Positions 13,600-25,439 of a stretch of DNA of 64,000 nucleotides are shown here, piece by piece. A model generated the notes under the pieces. The model was not told the DNA's origin and did no database searches. It worked only from the letters and a program-made list of their open reading frames with translations. Position 1 is the stretch's first letter; every line of letters begins with the position of its first letter. The translations under genes and the position numbers were made by a program. Source of the DNA: Carnegiea gigantea (lineage: Eukaryota > Streptophyta > Magnoliopsida > Caryophyllales > Cactaceae); assembly GCA_029747015.1 (NCBI GenBank), contig JAKOGI010002995.1, positions 1 through 64,000 on the forward strand, written 5' to 3'.

Positions 13600-14634
13600 C
13601 TTTGGCATGGACGCAGACTATGTGTTCCAAATGTAATAGCTCTCAAAAATGAGTTGTTAAAAAGAAGCGCACAACTCCACACTTGCTACTCACCCTGGAG
13701 GTACGAACATGTACCATGACTTGAAAACCCATTACTAGTGGAATGGGATAAAAAGAGACATTGCAGACTTCGTGGCTCGGTGTCTCAGCTGTTAAAAGGT
13801 GAAAACTGAGCATCAAAAACTTAGAGGATTACTACAACCTCTACCAATCCCAGTATGGAAATGGGAGATATTGTAGTGGGGATGTCAAAAACCATTAAGA
13901 AGTATGATAGTGTTTGGGTGATAGTTGATAGGCTGACTGAGGCTATACATTTCTTAGCTGTTAAAACCACTTTCACCTCTGAGCAACTAGCTGATTTGTA
14001 CATCAAGGAGATTGTCAGATTGCATGGTGTGCTGCTCAGTATTATGTCAGACTGTGATACCAAGTTCATATCCTGCTTTCAGCATGGATTTCAAAGAGCA
14101 ATGGGTACAGAACTACATTTAAGTATAGCCTTCCACCCTCAAATAGAGAGTCAATTAGAAAGAACCATTCAAACCTTGGAGGACATGTTGAGAGCCTGTC
14201 CACTTGATTACGCCGGGGCTTGGGATCATAACTTGCCTCTGGTCGAGTTTGCATATAATAATAGCTACCACGCCAGTATTGGCATGGCCCCTTTTGAGGC
14301 ATTACATGGTCGACGCTGTAGAACTCCTACTTGTTAGAACGAAGTAGGAGAAAGGGAACCCTCCAAGATAGAACTAATCGATCAGACGATCGAAATAATC
14401 AAGACAATCTGTAAGAGACTATAAGTTGTGTAGAGTAGGGAAAAGAGCTACGCGGATGTTAGGAGAAGGCCACTGGAGTTTGAAGTTGGAGACCATGTAT
14501 TCCTGAAAGTATCTCCACTCAAGGGAAGCATAAGGTTTGGGCAAAAAGAAAAACTGAGACCAGGGTTCATTGGACCATTTGAGATTCTACAAAAAGTAGG
14601 ACCGGTCGCGTACCGACTGGCCTTAACGCCCTCG
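13600..14634 (+). pseudogene. E1 integrase (H2C2 finger and DDE core), broken
   Basis: The integrase inserts element cDNA into the host chromosome. N-terminal zinc finger: HPGGTNMYHDL...RDIADFVARCLSC, about 13690-13800, with a stop in HY*WNG and one after the CLSC pair. The core is open from 13855 to 14337 and holds WVIVDRLTEAIHF, the second catalytic Asp in IMSDCDTKF and the Glu in SQLERTIQ, followed by NNSYHASIGMAPFEALHGR. The first catalytic Asp (normally in MDFV) is lost at a frameshift near 13866-13890. After a stop at 14336 the reading resumes with YADVRRRPLEFEVGDHVFLK (from about 14450), the usual C-terminal segment. The family match is strong (Tekay/Del-like). Confidence 0.9.
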
Positions 14635-14937
14635 TTGCAAGGCATTCACAACTTATTCCATGTATCCAGTCTTCGAAAATATGTTCCAGATTTGGATCAT
14701 GTCACCCGATATGAACCCTTGCAAGTCAAAGGGAATCTCACTTATGTAGAAGAACCCATTCGGATTTTGGAAAGAACGGAGAAGAAACTCAGAAACAGGA
14801 ACATTTCGTATGTTAAGGTGCTGTGGAAACACCACAAAGTGGCAGAAGCAACTTGGGAGTTAGAAAGCAAAATGTGTGAAAAATACCCCACGCTATTTCC
14901 ATCAGGTACGCAAATTTCGAAGATGAAATTCTTTTAA
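14635..14937 (+). pseudogene. E1 pol C-terminus with chromodomain
   Basis: Open for 100 codons and in continuity with the integrase C-terminal segment (FHVSSLRKYVPD). The chromodomain runs from about 14740 to 14880: YVEEPIRILERTEKKLRNR, then YVKVLWKHHKVAEATWELE. The aromatic and acidic pattern of plant chromovirus chromodomains is kept. In this family the domain is thought to steer insertion towards particular chromatin. Ends ...ISKMKFF, followed at once by the polypurine tract. This is the best preserved coding piece of E1, but it is the tail of a broken pol and not a separate gene. Confidence 0.88.
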
Positions 14938-14950
14938 GGGGGGGGGAGAG
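14935..14950 (+). other. E1 polypurine tract
   Basis: AAGGGGGGGGGAGAG directly abuts the 3' LTR (TGTAAGGGCC at 14951). This is the plus-strand priming site. Confidence 0.85.
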
Positions 14951-16200
14951 TGTAAGGGCCGCATTTTCTTTCTATTGCTGATTAACTGTTTCAGCTGCTA
15001 AGTCTACGAAGCTGCATTTGAATTATTTTTGAACAAGGATATTATATCATTTGTGTGCATTTTTAACAATTAATTTCACTAAAATGGAACGACTTTGTTA
15101 TTAATATTATTATTATCGTTATTTATTTAGAAAACTATTGAATCGATGCTAATACAAGCTTTTAAAATCGTTATTCGACTTATTTAGTCGTTTTTTGAAC
15201 TTAATTAGGACGCCAGTTCTAGGATGTTTCAACCCAAGTTTAGACTAAACGATAATGAAATTTGGGATCAGAACATAGCAATTGTGGTAATTAAATAAAA
15301 AAAAGAAGAAGGAAAGAGTAAAAGGAGGGGATGAACTTCAGGCAGCAGGACCCGAAAACCCCCGACCCTCTCTCTTTCCTCTTCTTCCTCTCCTCTCACA
15401 CGTGATCACAGGGCCACCACCTGTCTTCTTCACCCTCTGCCACGCTTTGCCAGTGAGAGAGGGGCGGTGGTCCCCTCAGCATAACCCACTCACTGCCGAC
15501 CACCACCAACCCATTTTCACCACTTCTCACCGCGAAACAAAGCTAGGCTAGCCATGTTTTGGGGCCTCAAAGTGCCACCCATGTGTTGGAATCCGGCCAT
15601 TCTAACTAGAATCGACCTCCTCTATAAATTAAAGGGTCGAATTCATGCCAAACCACCCACAGACATCATCAATCCGGGAGCTAGGGTTTCCGGTTAAGCA
15701 AGCACACGGGCTAGGGTTCTAGTTCAGCAGCTTGGGCGTGTGTTTGGGCGTGCAATTGCTGCTACTAGGGTTGAATTTAGGCTAATTCAAGTAAGTGTTC
15801 TTCTTCTCCTAAACGATTATTACATTCAAAAATGTTTTAGCCTAAATGATGTTGCATGTCCGATTAGGTTTGGCTAGGTTCATAGAATGTGCAGTGAGGA
15901 ACTGTGCATGTTAAGTGAGATTGAATTCATACTCAATTTATTCAAGTATATGCTGCTTGGTTATGCCATGTATATGCGTTCGTTGTTTTCCATTTTTGCA
16001 TGGTCTACCCGAATTGAATTTAACCCCGATTCTGCATGTTTAAAGCTATTAGAATGTTATCCAGAATTTCATTGAGTTTTATCCCTATCGTGCATGCCTA
16101 GAAACTGCTCAATTTGAGGGAAAATCAAGCATGTTGAGGTTGTCCTAAGAGTGCCTGGAGTTAGACAATTTCAGGCCTAAAATGAAACTTGTATATTTAG

Positions 16201-16604
16201 TTAATTCATACCTGATTAGTAGCTCCAAAATGATATATGTACACTTAGAATCGATGCTTAAATAACTAGTTAATTCATGCCTGATTAGTAGCTTCGAAAT
16301 AATATATGTACGCTTAGAATCGATGCTTGAATAACTAGTTAATTCATGCCTAAATAATAGCTTCGAAATGATATGCGAGTACTTAGAATCGATGCTTGAA
16401 TAACTAGTTAATTCATGCTTGAATAATAACTTCGAAATGATATGTGAGTAGTTGTAATTGATGCTTGAATAATTAGTTAATTTATGCCTGATTAGTAGCT
16501 TCGAATTAACCTAATAACACTTCGAATCGATATAGGTTAGTTTAGTGAAGTCATGCTTATAAGTAGGTTCGAAACAACCTATGCGTGCATGTAATTAATG
16601 CTTG
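16201..16604 (+). repeat. 69-bp tandem repeat in E1 3' LTR
   Basis: About 5.9 units starting at 16201, 16270, 16339, 16408, 16477 and 16546. Each carries TTAATTCATGCCTGATTAG, then AGCTTCGAAAT, then CGATGCTTGAATAACTAG. The last two units are more diverged. The array is absent from the 5' LTR. Confidence 0.9.
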
Positions 16605-16763
16605 TTAAGTTCGTAAAAGCTAGGCTTGAAAATGACATGTTACCTTATGTTGTGAAATACGAATGTGATAAGGTTCATGCTTTGATTAGTTTCAGTTGGT
16701 TCATCAAGCGTTATTTCAAGTTAAGACAATATAGATGTATATGTATAGGTTGTTATATAGACA

Positions 16764-16764
16764 T

Positions 16765-16830
<66 letters not shown>

Positions 16831-16845
16831 ATATATATATATACA
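16764..16845. repeat. (AT)n microsatellite in E1 3' LTR
   Basis: AT dinucleotide run of about 80 bp at the right end of the 3'-LTR-specific block. Confidence 0.95.
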
Positions 16846-18984
16846 CGCTTGCAATAACGCACCGTTGGATGATGCTGCTTGCTCAGGTAAGGACATAAGC
16901 CCTATTACATGTTTCTTTATAAGCTTTCATGATAATATGCTATGATTATAGAATTGAAAGCCGAGATGGTAGTTGGATGGCCTGAGGCTGAACTAATGAG
17001 AATTTGAGGTTCTTTGTGGTCGGTGTTATGTGAGGCGGGAGTTTAGATTGTGAATTAACCGCAATCGTGTGGATTGCAGGGCCATGTGTGGCTTATTCTG
17101 CTGAGATTGATTATGAAGTGTTTGAATGCGTTGCATGCAAACCCCTCCCCTGTTATATCATTAAGTTCTATCTTGCAAGCAAGGGTGTGTTTGAAAAAGA
17201 TAGTTTTCATGGTTGTAACTAATAGTAACCTTAACTATTAGCAAGCATTGGCCTATTTTAACTATACAAATATAGTTTTGGGAATGAACTCGCTTAAACA
17301 GGGGAATCCCTAAGGAATTTAAATGAAAAGAGAGAGTGCATTGTATGAAAAATAATTTCGCTCTGAGAGGCAGCAAACTTATTAGCCGTTATGGCCATAC
17401 GCTTTAAATTGGCTAAGATATTGTGCATAGGGACAGTAAGATGGGAGTGAACCTGCTTGAACGGGGGAATCCCTGGCCTAGGGAGTAATGCCAGTAGTGG
17501 GAAGCCCTAAAGACCCTGACGAGGGTTAAGGTCCGAAAGTTAGTTGCCATACTAGGAGTAAGAGCTTAGCACGAGCGATAGTCTCACTAGGGGTTAAGAA
17601 TAGATCTCACCCAATCAGCACATTATGATGATCTTATGCCTAGAGTAATTTCCTAATAAGTAAGAAACGCAGTCGGCGTTTTGCCTTTTAAGTATTTCAG
17701 AAAGAAAGTTTTTAAGGGTCAATGTAGGACCAATATGAAAGAGATGCTTTTAAAGAATATGTGCCTCAAAGAGGCAAAGAAAAGAACTTTATGAGCCTCA
17801 AGAGGCTAAGAAAAGAGTTTTTATGAGCCTAAAGAGGCTAAGTAAAGTGTTTTCAGAAAAAGAAAGAAGGATTTTATACATATCATGTGATTAAGATTCT
17901 AAGTGCATTATGAATGAAATCTCAAGTACAGCATGGCCATATCCTTGTAATGCATCAAGCATATGAGTTTGAATGTACATGTTTAGCTAAAGCAAGCTTC
18001 TTCCATAATCTCTACTTCATGCATTTAAGCATCTCGTATGAGTGAATTAGATAGATAACGCATAAATCACGAATTATATCATACAACCTATGAAAGAAAG
18101 TCCCGTGCTTAGCCTCGTTGCTCGCTTATGTACTTGACTACGTGTTAGTAATAGGATTTAGTCATTCAGGGGCCTAGAAATGGTTTGCGTGGTTAGAATG
18201 AGGTTTATGGATAGTGATCCTTCTGTGAGGACTATGATTGCCTAATATGATAGTAAAGTATGAATACGTGATATGTGACTATTAAAGATATTACTGCCTA
18301 CAACGGTTTTGGTTTTAAGGAGTCGAGGAATACTCACTGAGTATGTGGTTGCTCATCCCATTACTCTTTCCCCCTTTTCCCTAGGTTTGCATTATGACAA
18401 GTAGAAGCCAAGTCACTTATACCATGATGAAATTTTTTCTTGCTTGCCAGGTGTCATGTGTGCCTATTTGAAGGGATCTTACGTGTTTAATGGAGTCATG
18501 TAATGTATTCCAAGAATAGTAAACGATTGTAAGCAAGTATTCTAATTCATGTAGTATATTCGATTTAGGAGTCACTCTGTACAGCCATGTGTGTTGAAAT
18601 CAATTACATTTTGGGATGTAACCCCCAGTACTCTGGTTGTGTGAACCATTGAGTTGTATCTTTTATTTCTCCTGTATTAATGAACTATATTGTTTGAAGT
18701 ACTCCGATCGTGCTGCTCGTTGAGTTATGAACTCCGGGCGTGTAGCCGTTGAGTTTATTTTAGAATGTTATACGCTTCCGTTGATTTGCACGGGTTTATT
18801 ATAAGGCTTTTAGCTCAGAAACGTTCAGTTTTTAGGGGAAACTCTATCTGTTTCGCCATAGGAGTTAAGTAGGAAGAAAGAAAATGTAACACTCTTGGCC
18901 CTAGGGGTTGGGGGTCTTACAATAGGTCTTATAAGCCTGTTGTGGCCCTAAAATAACTTTTACTCCTCTCTTTTGAAGCTTGTC

Positions 18985-19809
18985 ATGCGGTTTGGCATAG
19001 ATTGATAGACTAAGCGTAATACATTTTCAATTGATCTAGATTTGTATAGTGTTTGTACTCCTCTCCATCCATATTAATAAGTTTTATTGCTTCGTCTAGC
19101 AACATGGTTTTTATGATATATGGGCTAGCCAAATCGGCCTAAAAATTTTCCCCTTGGTTTCTGAGATTGGAGCCCTTATTTATTTTAAGATCATGTCTCC
19201 TTCCGATAGGTCTCTAGGCTTGATTTTCTTATTAAAGGTCTTGAAATCTAAGATTGTATCATTAAACATTATGTAATACCCTCAATCCCTTTTCATCTAG
19301 CATGAGCAACTCTCGATATCGAGTTTTGCCCACTCTAACCGTGCAATTTGATTTTCTATAATTACCCTAAGTGAGGGTATTGTTATTTTAATTGGAAGTG
19401 ATGCTTCCATTCTATATACTAGGGAGAATGGCATTGGTCACCTTGAAGTATGAATTGAAGTTTTATATCCCCACAGAGCGAATGGTAGCTTGTCAAGCCA
19501 ATATTTGCCATTCTTTTCGGTTATCCTCTAGATATTTTTTTTAGCTGCTTCTAGTACTCCATTTGTTTGGGGTTGGTAAGGAGATGACTTATGCTGCTGG
19601 ATTTTATACTTTTTAAGTAGAGTTGCTACTTCCTTTCTGGAATGGCTCCCTTGATCACTTATCAACTTGTGTGGTACACCATAGCTACATATGATATTAT
19701 TGATAAGGAACTTTACCACATCCTTCGAATTAACAACTATTGCATAAGAAGATGCTTCTATCGATTTTATGAAGCAGCCAATTGCTAGAAGCACATATTC
19801 ATGGCCATC
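18985..19809 (-). pseudogene. Tat integrase, core and C-terminal part
   Basis: Reading right to left: GHEYVLLAIGCFIKSIEASS, then NNIICSYGVPHKLISDQGS (second catalytic Asp), then HKSSPYQPQTNGVLEAAKKN (catalytic Glu). Beyond a stop come EWQ...LPFALWGYKTSIHTS, MEASLPIKITIPSLRVI and a C-terminal NMDGEEYKHYTNLDQLK-like tail. The first 103 codons (19839 inwards) appear open only because they run into the LTR of element A; the Tat reading begins at DGHEY at 19809. Several stops make it a pseudogene. The first catalytic Asp is on the far side of element A (31080 onwards). Confidence 0.9.
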
Positions 19810-21263
19810 TGTAATGCCCCCAACCCGAGGAGGGGTCACACTGCCAGGAACATCCTAGAAGGAAATCCCTAAGGCTCTTGAAGATCGTGGGTTTGGATTA
19901 GCATTTAAATAGTCATTCTAAAATAAAACTGTAAAAGTTTCCCCTGTTTTAACAACATTCTAGGGTCTCAGCTCAGCTAAGGGTACCTGTACGTTGGTAA
20001 TAGGGTATAATATGTGCAAAAATAACCCGAATTCAACCCCTCGGACCGCTGGCCTGGGATTACTCACAATCAAGCAACTAACACAAGGGTTTAAGTAATA
20101 CAGATACAGGCACAGAGCCGACTACATGCTTTCACATACAAAAATGAAATTAAATATTTACAACGTGTAGGCCTCGAACACTTGCAACCCCGACAAAGAC
20201 TTCTGATGGGTCGACATCAAAATAACTTCAAAATACCTCCTGCTCAAACTGAACCTGGAAAAGAGAATAAGTAAAGGGATGAGCAGCCACACGTTCAGTG
20301 AGAATTCTCCTACTTCTTAAAACCAAAACCATTTACAAGTATTAATACCAATAATAGTCACATATCACGTATTTATGTACTACTATCATACTAGGCAACC
20401 ACAGTCCCCTAGGAAAGATTACCACTCTTATACTTCATGCTAGCCCCTCCACTCATTCCTAGGCTCTTAATGATCAATCTACCTTTCAAACAAACATTCA
20501 GGCATGCAATCAAGTAGCACAAGGAACAAATATGATGCTTTCAAACACACCTTTGAAAACATAGTGATCTTGATATATTCCAAGAATAGTTTATAAATCA
20601 CCTCAACTTTTTATAACTGTTTCTAAAAGCTCCCGAAACATCCAAATTGGTAGAACCACTTAGCAAGAACATTATTTCATAAAATGTGCACTTTAAAAAG
20701 CTTAAAAGTCCGATGTATCACTAGGATGTAACCATACTTCATTCAAGATTTCATTTAAACTATACTTGGAAATATGTCCATAAGATATGTGCAGGATATG
20801 TACATTTAAAAGCTTCTTTCTTTCCTTAAAAACACTTTACTTAGCCTCTTAAGGCTCGTATTCTTTAAAAGAACTTCTTTCGTAATGGTCCTCGAATGAC
20901 CTTTATAAGCTTTTCAAATCTTATTCAATATGACCTCGTAATGGCCCTTAGAAATCTTTCTTTTCTGAACTGCTTAAAATGGTGAAATGCCAAATTTTCT
21001 ATTCATTAGGAACTTAATTATAACATAAGAACATCTTATTGTGCTGGCTAAGGGAGGTCAACACCGCCCTTAAGTGAGATCGTCACTCATAACTCACGTT
21101 ATCCCCAGGGTTTACGTACTTAACTTTTGGCCAAAACGCGTCTTAGTAGAGCAACTCTAACCTCGATATTATCCTCTATGAGGGAACAGCTCACACCAGA
21201 AAAATCATATGCTGAATCCAGTCCCCCTCAAGGTTTTCTTATGCGTCACACATCAGGACACAC

Positions 21264-21281
21264 CAAGATAATCATATCTTG
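21264..21281. other. Hairpin motif in A 3' LTR
   Basis: CAAGATA-ATCA-TATCTTG, a perfect 7-bp stem with a 4-nt loop. The counterpart type in the other LTR (28217-28234) has CAGGATA/TATCCTG. Confidence 0.6.
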
Positions 21282-22198
21282 AATTCAGCCCCTAGGAGCA
21301 GCTCACGCCATCTTTACGTCCAGCTCCCAACATTACCTTCGGGAGAAGCAGCTCACGTCATCTTTGCATCCAGTTCCCCCCCTCAAGGTCTGGCCACTTG
21401 CCTGACACTTTCTTAGCCTTTAAAATCACATTTCCTTTCTCTTTTTCAGTTGATTACTTTACTGAAATCTTACTTTTAACAAATCAGCCAAAACTTTTCG
21501 AAATGTTTACAGTTCCCTCGTTTTTAGCTTAAAAACTTTTTATAAATGAAATAAACTTAACTCGTAAACGAAGTCTTCGTTTTAACTTAAAAGCTTCATA
21601 TAAACGCAATAAGTTTGTTAACACGTAAAACGATTTTCATTTCAGACTTAAAAGCTTCTTATAAACGTAATAAACTTGTTAAATCGTAAAATGACTTCGT
21701 TTTTAACTTAAAAGCTTCTTATAAACGCAATACGTTTGCTAATTCGTAAAATTAAATCCATTTGGAACTTAAAGTACTTAGTTAGCGTTTATCTCAATCT
21801 AGGTTCGTAATAAAATACTCAATTGTCATTTTATAACTCGTTTCAATCTCTTTTAAAACTCAAAGGAGGGTGTATAAATAAACTGAAGGCTTAAAACTTT
21901 CCAAACTTGCTACCATTCAGAAACTTAAAGTACTTGGCTCGTTTATAAGGCAAACAAGGTTTTCTCATAAATTTTCAACGTAAACGCTTCTTGAAACATA
22001 ATGGTTTTACTAGTTTGTAACTCGAAACTTAGTGGAGACTTAAGTAAGCACCTAGTATACAAATCAACTAAACTTCATATTTAGCACCTTAAGATGCACT
22101 TTTTTAGATCGTTTAAATTCTTTTAAACACAAAGAGAAGTTATAAACAAACCAACGCCTTAAACATTTTCAAACTCACTTTTAAACTTTCTAAACCTA

Positions 22199-22214
22199 TC
22201 GACTATTCAGTCGA
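22199..22214. other. Invariant 16-nt hairpin in A 3' LTR
   Basis: TCGACTATTCAGTCGA forms a 6-bp stem with a 4-nt loop. The same 16 bases occur at 29228-29243, 34397-34412 and 41143-41158, once in each LTR of A and B. Confidence 0.7.
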
Positions 22215-23258
22215 GTCACTCACTGAGTAGTTTGATGATTTAGGGTCTCTTTAAGTTATAAACACCTTTATAAACTATCGGGCAATTGGTAAATGCTTAA
22301 AAGCTTTCGTAATTGTGAAAACAAGCTTTCTGAATGACCCTTCGCTTTAAAAGACATCTTAAGTTTCAAGAATTGGTCACATAGCACATTGTCGGGAGAG
22401 GAGTTTACACATAGCACATTCATACACTGCATGGCACAACTTGATAGAATCAACCTATTGAGCCACACATGGCCTCGTAACCCGCACAATTGCCACAATT
22501 CACAATGCAGGCTCCCTCCTCACGCAACACCGACCACAAGATCCTCGAACCACTCAATAGTTTCACCTTAAACCATCTAACTACCAACTCGATTCAATAT
22601 TGTCACAAGCAAACCAATAATTCACAAAACCATCATATAAAAGCATAGCATTTTCATCAATAGCCCTATATAGAAATTAAGCGCAGCTGTACTGATTTAG
22701 CGATAACTTCTAAACAAAAATTAGCATGCTTTACTAATGCCTTAATTTGCCCAAATACCATTTTTAAACTTCAAAACATGACTTAGAGCTAATAAACTGA
22801 CGAAGTGACAACACTGAGGCCATGATCTGATTATTAATAGTTCAGTAAACTTCCATACTGTCTAGCCATTAGTAATCCAGCAGCAGTTTCAATATGCAAT
22901 TAACCCACAATCAACACCATGTTCACAATTTCCTCAATTTCGATTCTAAATTCACCCAAACTGATTCCTAACCTCAAATCAACATGCACTAACTAATTTA
23001 GCTAAAATCATTGAAATTAATAGTAATTTAGAAGTAAAGAAATCCCCACGTTGATTCCGAGCTAGGTGTTCATTCGAAGGGCTTGTCGGCTCGACTTTGG
23101 TGACTCGAACAGCTCCAAACTCTGACCTTTCCCTCTGGTCATGCGGGCAGCACCCAATTCATGCCCAAACCTCACCAATTCGAACCTTAAACAGACCCAA
23201 ATTTCGTTTACCAATTTGAGGCTGAATTGGATGTTTGAAATTGCGAAATTTCACTCCA

Positions 23259-23266
23259 ATTTATAG
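23259..23266 (-). promoter_or_regulatory. TATA box of A 3' LTR
   Basis: On the minus strand CCTCTATAAATTGGAG, about 780 bp from the LTR start at 24041. The same motif lies at 30287-30294 in the 5' LTR. Confidence 0.6.
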
Positions 23267-24041
23267 AGGATTGAAATAACTAGGAGCTAAATTGCATCGC
23301 CATACCTGGGCATATGTTCGCGCCCCCAATTCGTTGCCTAAACCACCATAGACGTGGTGGGTTCTTCACGGTTTCTCGCCCAAAATTTACACTAGATGGA
23401 GGCTAGCTTGTTTGAAGATCGTATGGGTAGGCGGCCGTAAGTGGCGAGAAATCAGCTCAAAATCGAGCTCTTGTGGTGCGTCCATGGTGGAGATGAGAGG
23501 AGGAAGAGGAAGAGCAGAGAGGAAAGAGAGGGATGTCAAGAAAAAGGGGGGTCGCGGGTTAGAGGAGGAAGAAAAGGGGGTCACGTGCATTTACTAAAAT
23601 GCCCCTCCCTCTCTTTATTTTTTTAATCCAAAGCTGTTTCGCATTTGATACCGCTAGTCTAATTCGTAACCCGAATTCTGAACCCAAAATCGATAACACG
23701 ACCTTTTATCGATTACTCGTTCCCAAAAATATCGAGGTTCAATTCAATGACTAATGAAACGAATTCTAAAGTTGACAACCTAATCGTATTCGGGTTCCTA
23801 CTCAAATTAGTACTTGTTAATAACCGTTAATAACGCTTATTAAAAATCATTGAATAAATTTTCAAACTAATAATAATAATAGTAATAATTTTAACAGCGA
23901 CAATATTCTTTTTGATAAAATTATCGCTCACATAGGCACATCAATAATAATTTAACTCATATCGTTAAATAAAATAGGTTTTTATAATGTAAAAAGGCAT
24001 TATGAACAACTTAGCAGAAAATAAAGTATGCGGGCCATACA

Positions 24042-24060
24042 CTCTCCCCCTTTAAAAGAA
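24042..24060 (-). other. Element A polypurine tract
   Basis: On the minus strand TTCTTTTAAAGGGGGAGAG ends directly at the 3' LTR start TGTATGG. Confidence 0.85.
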
Positions 24061-24065
24061 TTTCG

Positions 24066-24468
24066 TCCTTGAAATTGCTTACATGGAGGAATTAATGGGG
24101 GTACTTCTCTTACATTCCTTTAACAATCCAATTCACGTTACGCTTAGCTATCCATTCCGTCTCCACAATAGCATCCAATCCCTGGATTTCTAGTCGTACC
24201 GAATCATGAGGGAGCATTTTTCCTCGTGCTAAAATAACTTGATCTCTACAGGTATGATCGGTATGGCGGATAGTTCCTAAGGAAGAGGTCATGCAAAGTT
24301 GCATACGCATCTCATGAGGCTTACTAACAAGTTTCTCTGCAAACCAAGAATAGCAAAAGGGCGACTAATAGTAGAATCAGACAGCATGGGGGCATAAAGT
24401 TTCTTAATAAGAAGAATACCTGACCTTGTGTTAGTAGGTTCTCCAGTCTCTTCTCCTCCTAGCTAAGC
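24066..24468 (-). pseudogene. Element A protease fragment fused to the pol tail
   Basis: Retropepsin-like remnant. SDSTISRPFA stands where the family has an active site of the type DSGATHSF..., so the active-site Gly-Ala is lost. It is followed by MRMQLCMTSSLGTIRHTDHT, LARGKMLPHDSVRLEIQGLD and AIVETEW, matching the C-terminal half of gypsy proteases. After VNWIVKGM the reading passes, with a stop, directly into EKYPH and FLHVSNFKDEIL. That tail corresponds to the end of E1 pol (CEKYPTLF...ISKMKFF). RT, RNase H, integrase and chromodomain are therefore deleted between these two points. Element B shows the same junction. Confidence 0.75.
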
Positions 24469-25418
24469 ACTCGACTGCCAGTTTGTGGCTTCCAGTTGCT
24501 TTTATTGTCCCCTGAGGGAGCACCAACGGTTAGGCGATCTCGTTGTGTCGGTGTCCTGATTCCTGTTCCGGATCTCTGAATATGACCTCGACTATTCCAT
24601 GTAGCATTTAGGCAATTTGCGACTTTGTGACCCATACCACCACATCTAAAACATGGGCTCGTAAGGCGTCTACATGGGGCAGGGTGTTGCCGTCCACACT
24701 GGTCACATGTTTTGCTTGGTTTCGATTAGGCGGCTTGCTTTCCTTTGTCCTGTTTCATTCCATGTTTAAACCTCCTGAAGTTTCTGTTTCCCTGAGAATT
24801 GGATCCTCTAGGGCTAAATTCCTCCTTTACTTGGTCCTTTCCTTTATTCTGAATTTCGGTTTCGTTTATAATGCGAGCTATTTTCACAGCCTTCTGGTAC
24901 ATTTCTTGAAAATTGTCATAAGTACATCCTGCTATTATCTGTTTCACTTCCACCCTTAATCCTTATTCGAAGTGGTCCACCCTCATCTCTTCGATGACCA
25001 CTTAATTTGGTGCAAATCGGCTCAGCTCATTGAACTTCGCTACATATTCTATTACGCTCATTTCTCCTTATTTCAAGCATAAGAACTCCCGTTCCTTAAC
25101 TCTTCTTACGTCTTGAGGGTAATATTGAGTGGCCAATAAAGTTTTCAGTTGGTTCTAGGTCGACGCAGGTTCACCTGCCTTAGGTTTCACTGTCCCCCAC
25201 CAGAACTCAGCTTCTTTTTCAAATTGATAGGTGGCTAGATGCACCTTGAACTTCTCATGACATTCCATGATTTCAAATAAGTTTTCTATTCTCTGAAGCC
25301 GCCCCTCATTTGCCATAGGATCAGTTCCACCTTCAAACTTGGGAGGTTTAAGCTTATTAAACTGACATATCATCTCCATGGCAGTTGGTTCTGGTATCAG
25401 TTTGCATCAATGAGGCAT
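24469..25418 (-). pseudogene. Element A gag
   Basis: Structural capsid/nucleocapsid protein of the virus-like particle. Readable blocks: MEMICQFNKLKPPKFEGGTD (start at 25379), LFEIMECHEKFKVHLATYQF, EAEFWWGTVKP, a broken middle, EMYQKAVKIARIINETE, and a zinc-knuckle region near 24620-24720 with CFRCGGMGHKVANC. It ends VLS then a stop at 24469-24471. An upstream ATG at 25416-25418 (as in element B) is followed at once by TGA. Two or more frame breaks lie between 24960 and 25150. The sequence is close to B gag (36700-37650). Confidence 0.88.
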
Positions 25419-25439
25419 CTGTCATATAATATCAAAATT

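Larger units (their letters stand above)
14951..18921 (+). repeat. E1 3' LTR (3971 bp)
   Basis: Starts TGTAAGGGCCGC and ends GGGGTCTTACA before the target duplication ATAGG. It is about 820 bp longer than the 5' copy because of a block at about 15975-16850 holding a 69-bp tandem repeat and an AT microsatellite. TATA box at 15623-15628. Confidence 0.93.
10249..18926 (+). mobile_element. E1: internally deleted Tekay/Del-type chromovirus with TSD ATAGG
   Basis: A pair of direct LTRs (10254-13402 and 14951-18921), both starting TGTAAGGGCC and ending in TTACA, is flanked by the 5-bp duplication ATAGG at 10249-10253 and 18922-18926. The internal part is only about 1.55 kb. It has an initiator-Met primer-binding site, a short gag zinc-knuckle remnant, then integrase, chromodomain and polypurine tract. 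Protease, RT and RNase H are absent, so the element cannot move by itself. It sits just beyond the 3' end of the Tat pol. By eye the first 225 bp of the two LTRs differ at roughly one base in eleven, so the insertion is not recent. Confidence 0.93.
19810..24041 (-). repeat. Element A 3' LTR (4232 bp)
   Basis: Pairs end to end with 26832-31079. On the minus strand it starts TGTATGGCCCGC beside the polypurine tract. Contains a TATA box (23259-23266), a 60-bp satellite-like block (about 21530-21760), small hairpin repeats (about 21190-21390) and a 16-nt hairpin (22199-22214). A GA-rich stretch at 23460-23600 produces spurious open frames. Confidence 0.93.

Noticed and set aside
13398..14069. Minus-strand frames across the E1 internal region (13398-13682, 13821-14069, 14066-14302)
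   Set aside because: They are antisense shadows of the plus-strand gag remnant and integrase, whose family motifs are unmistakable.
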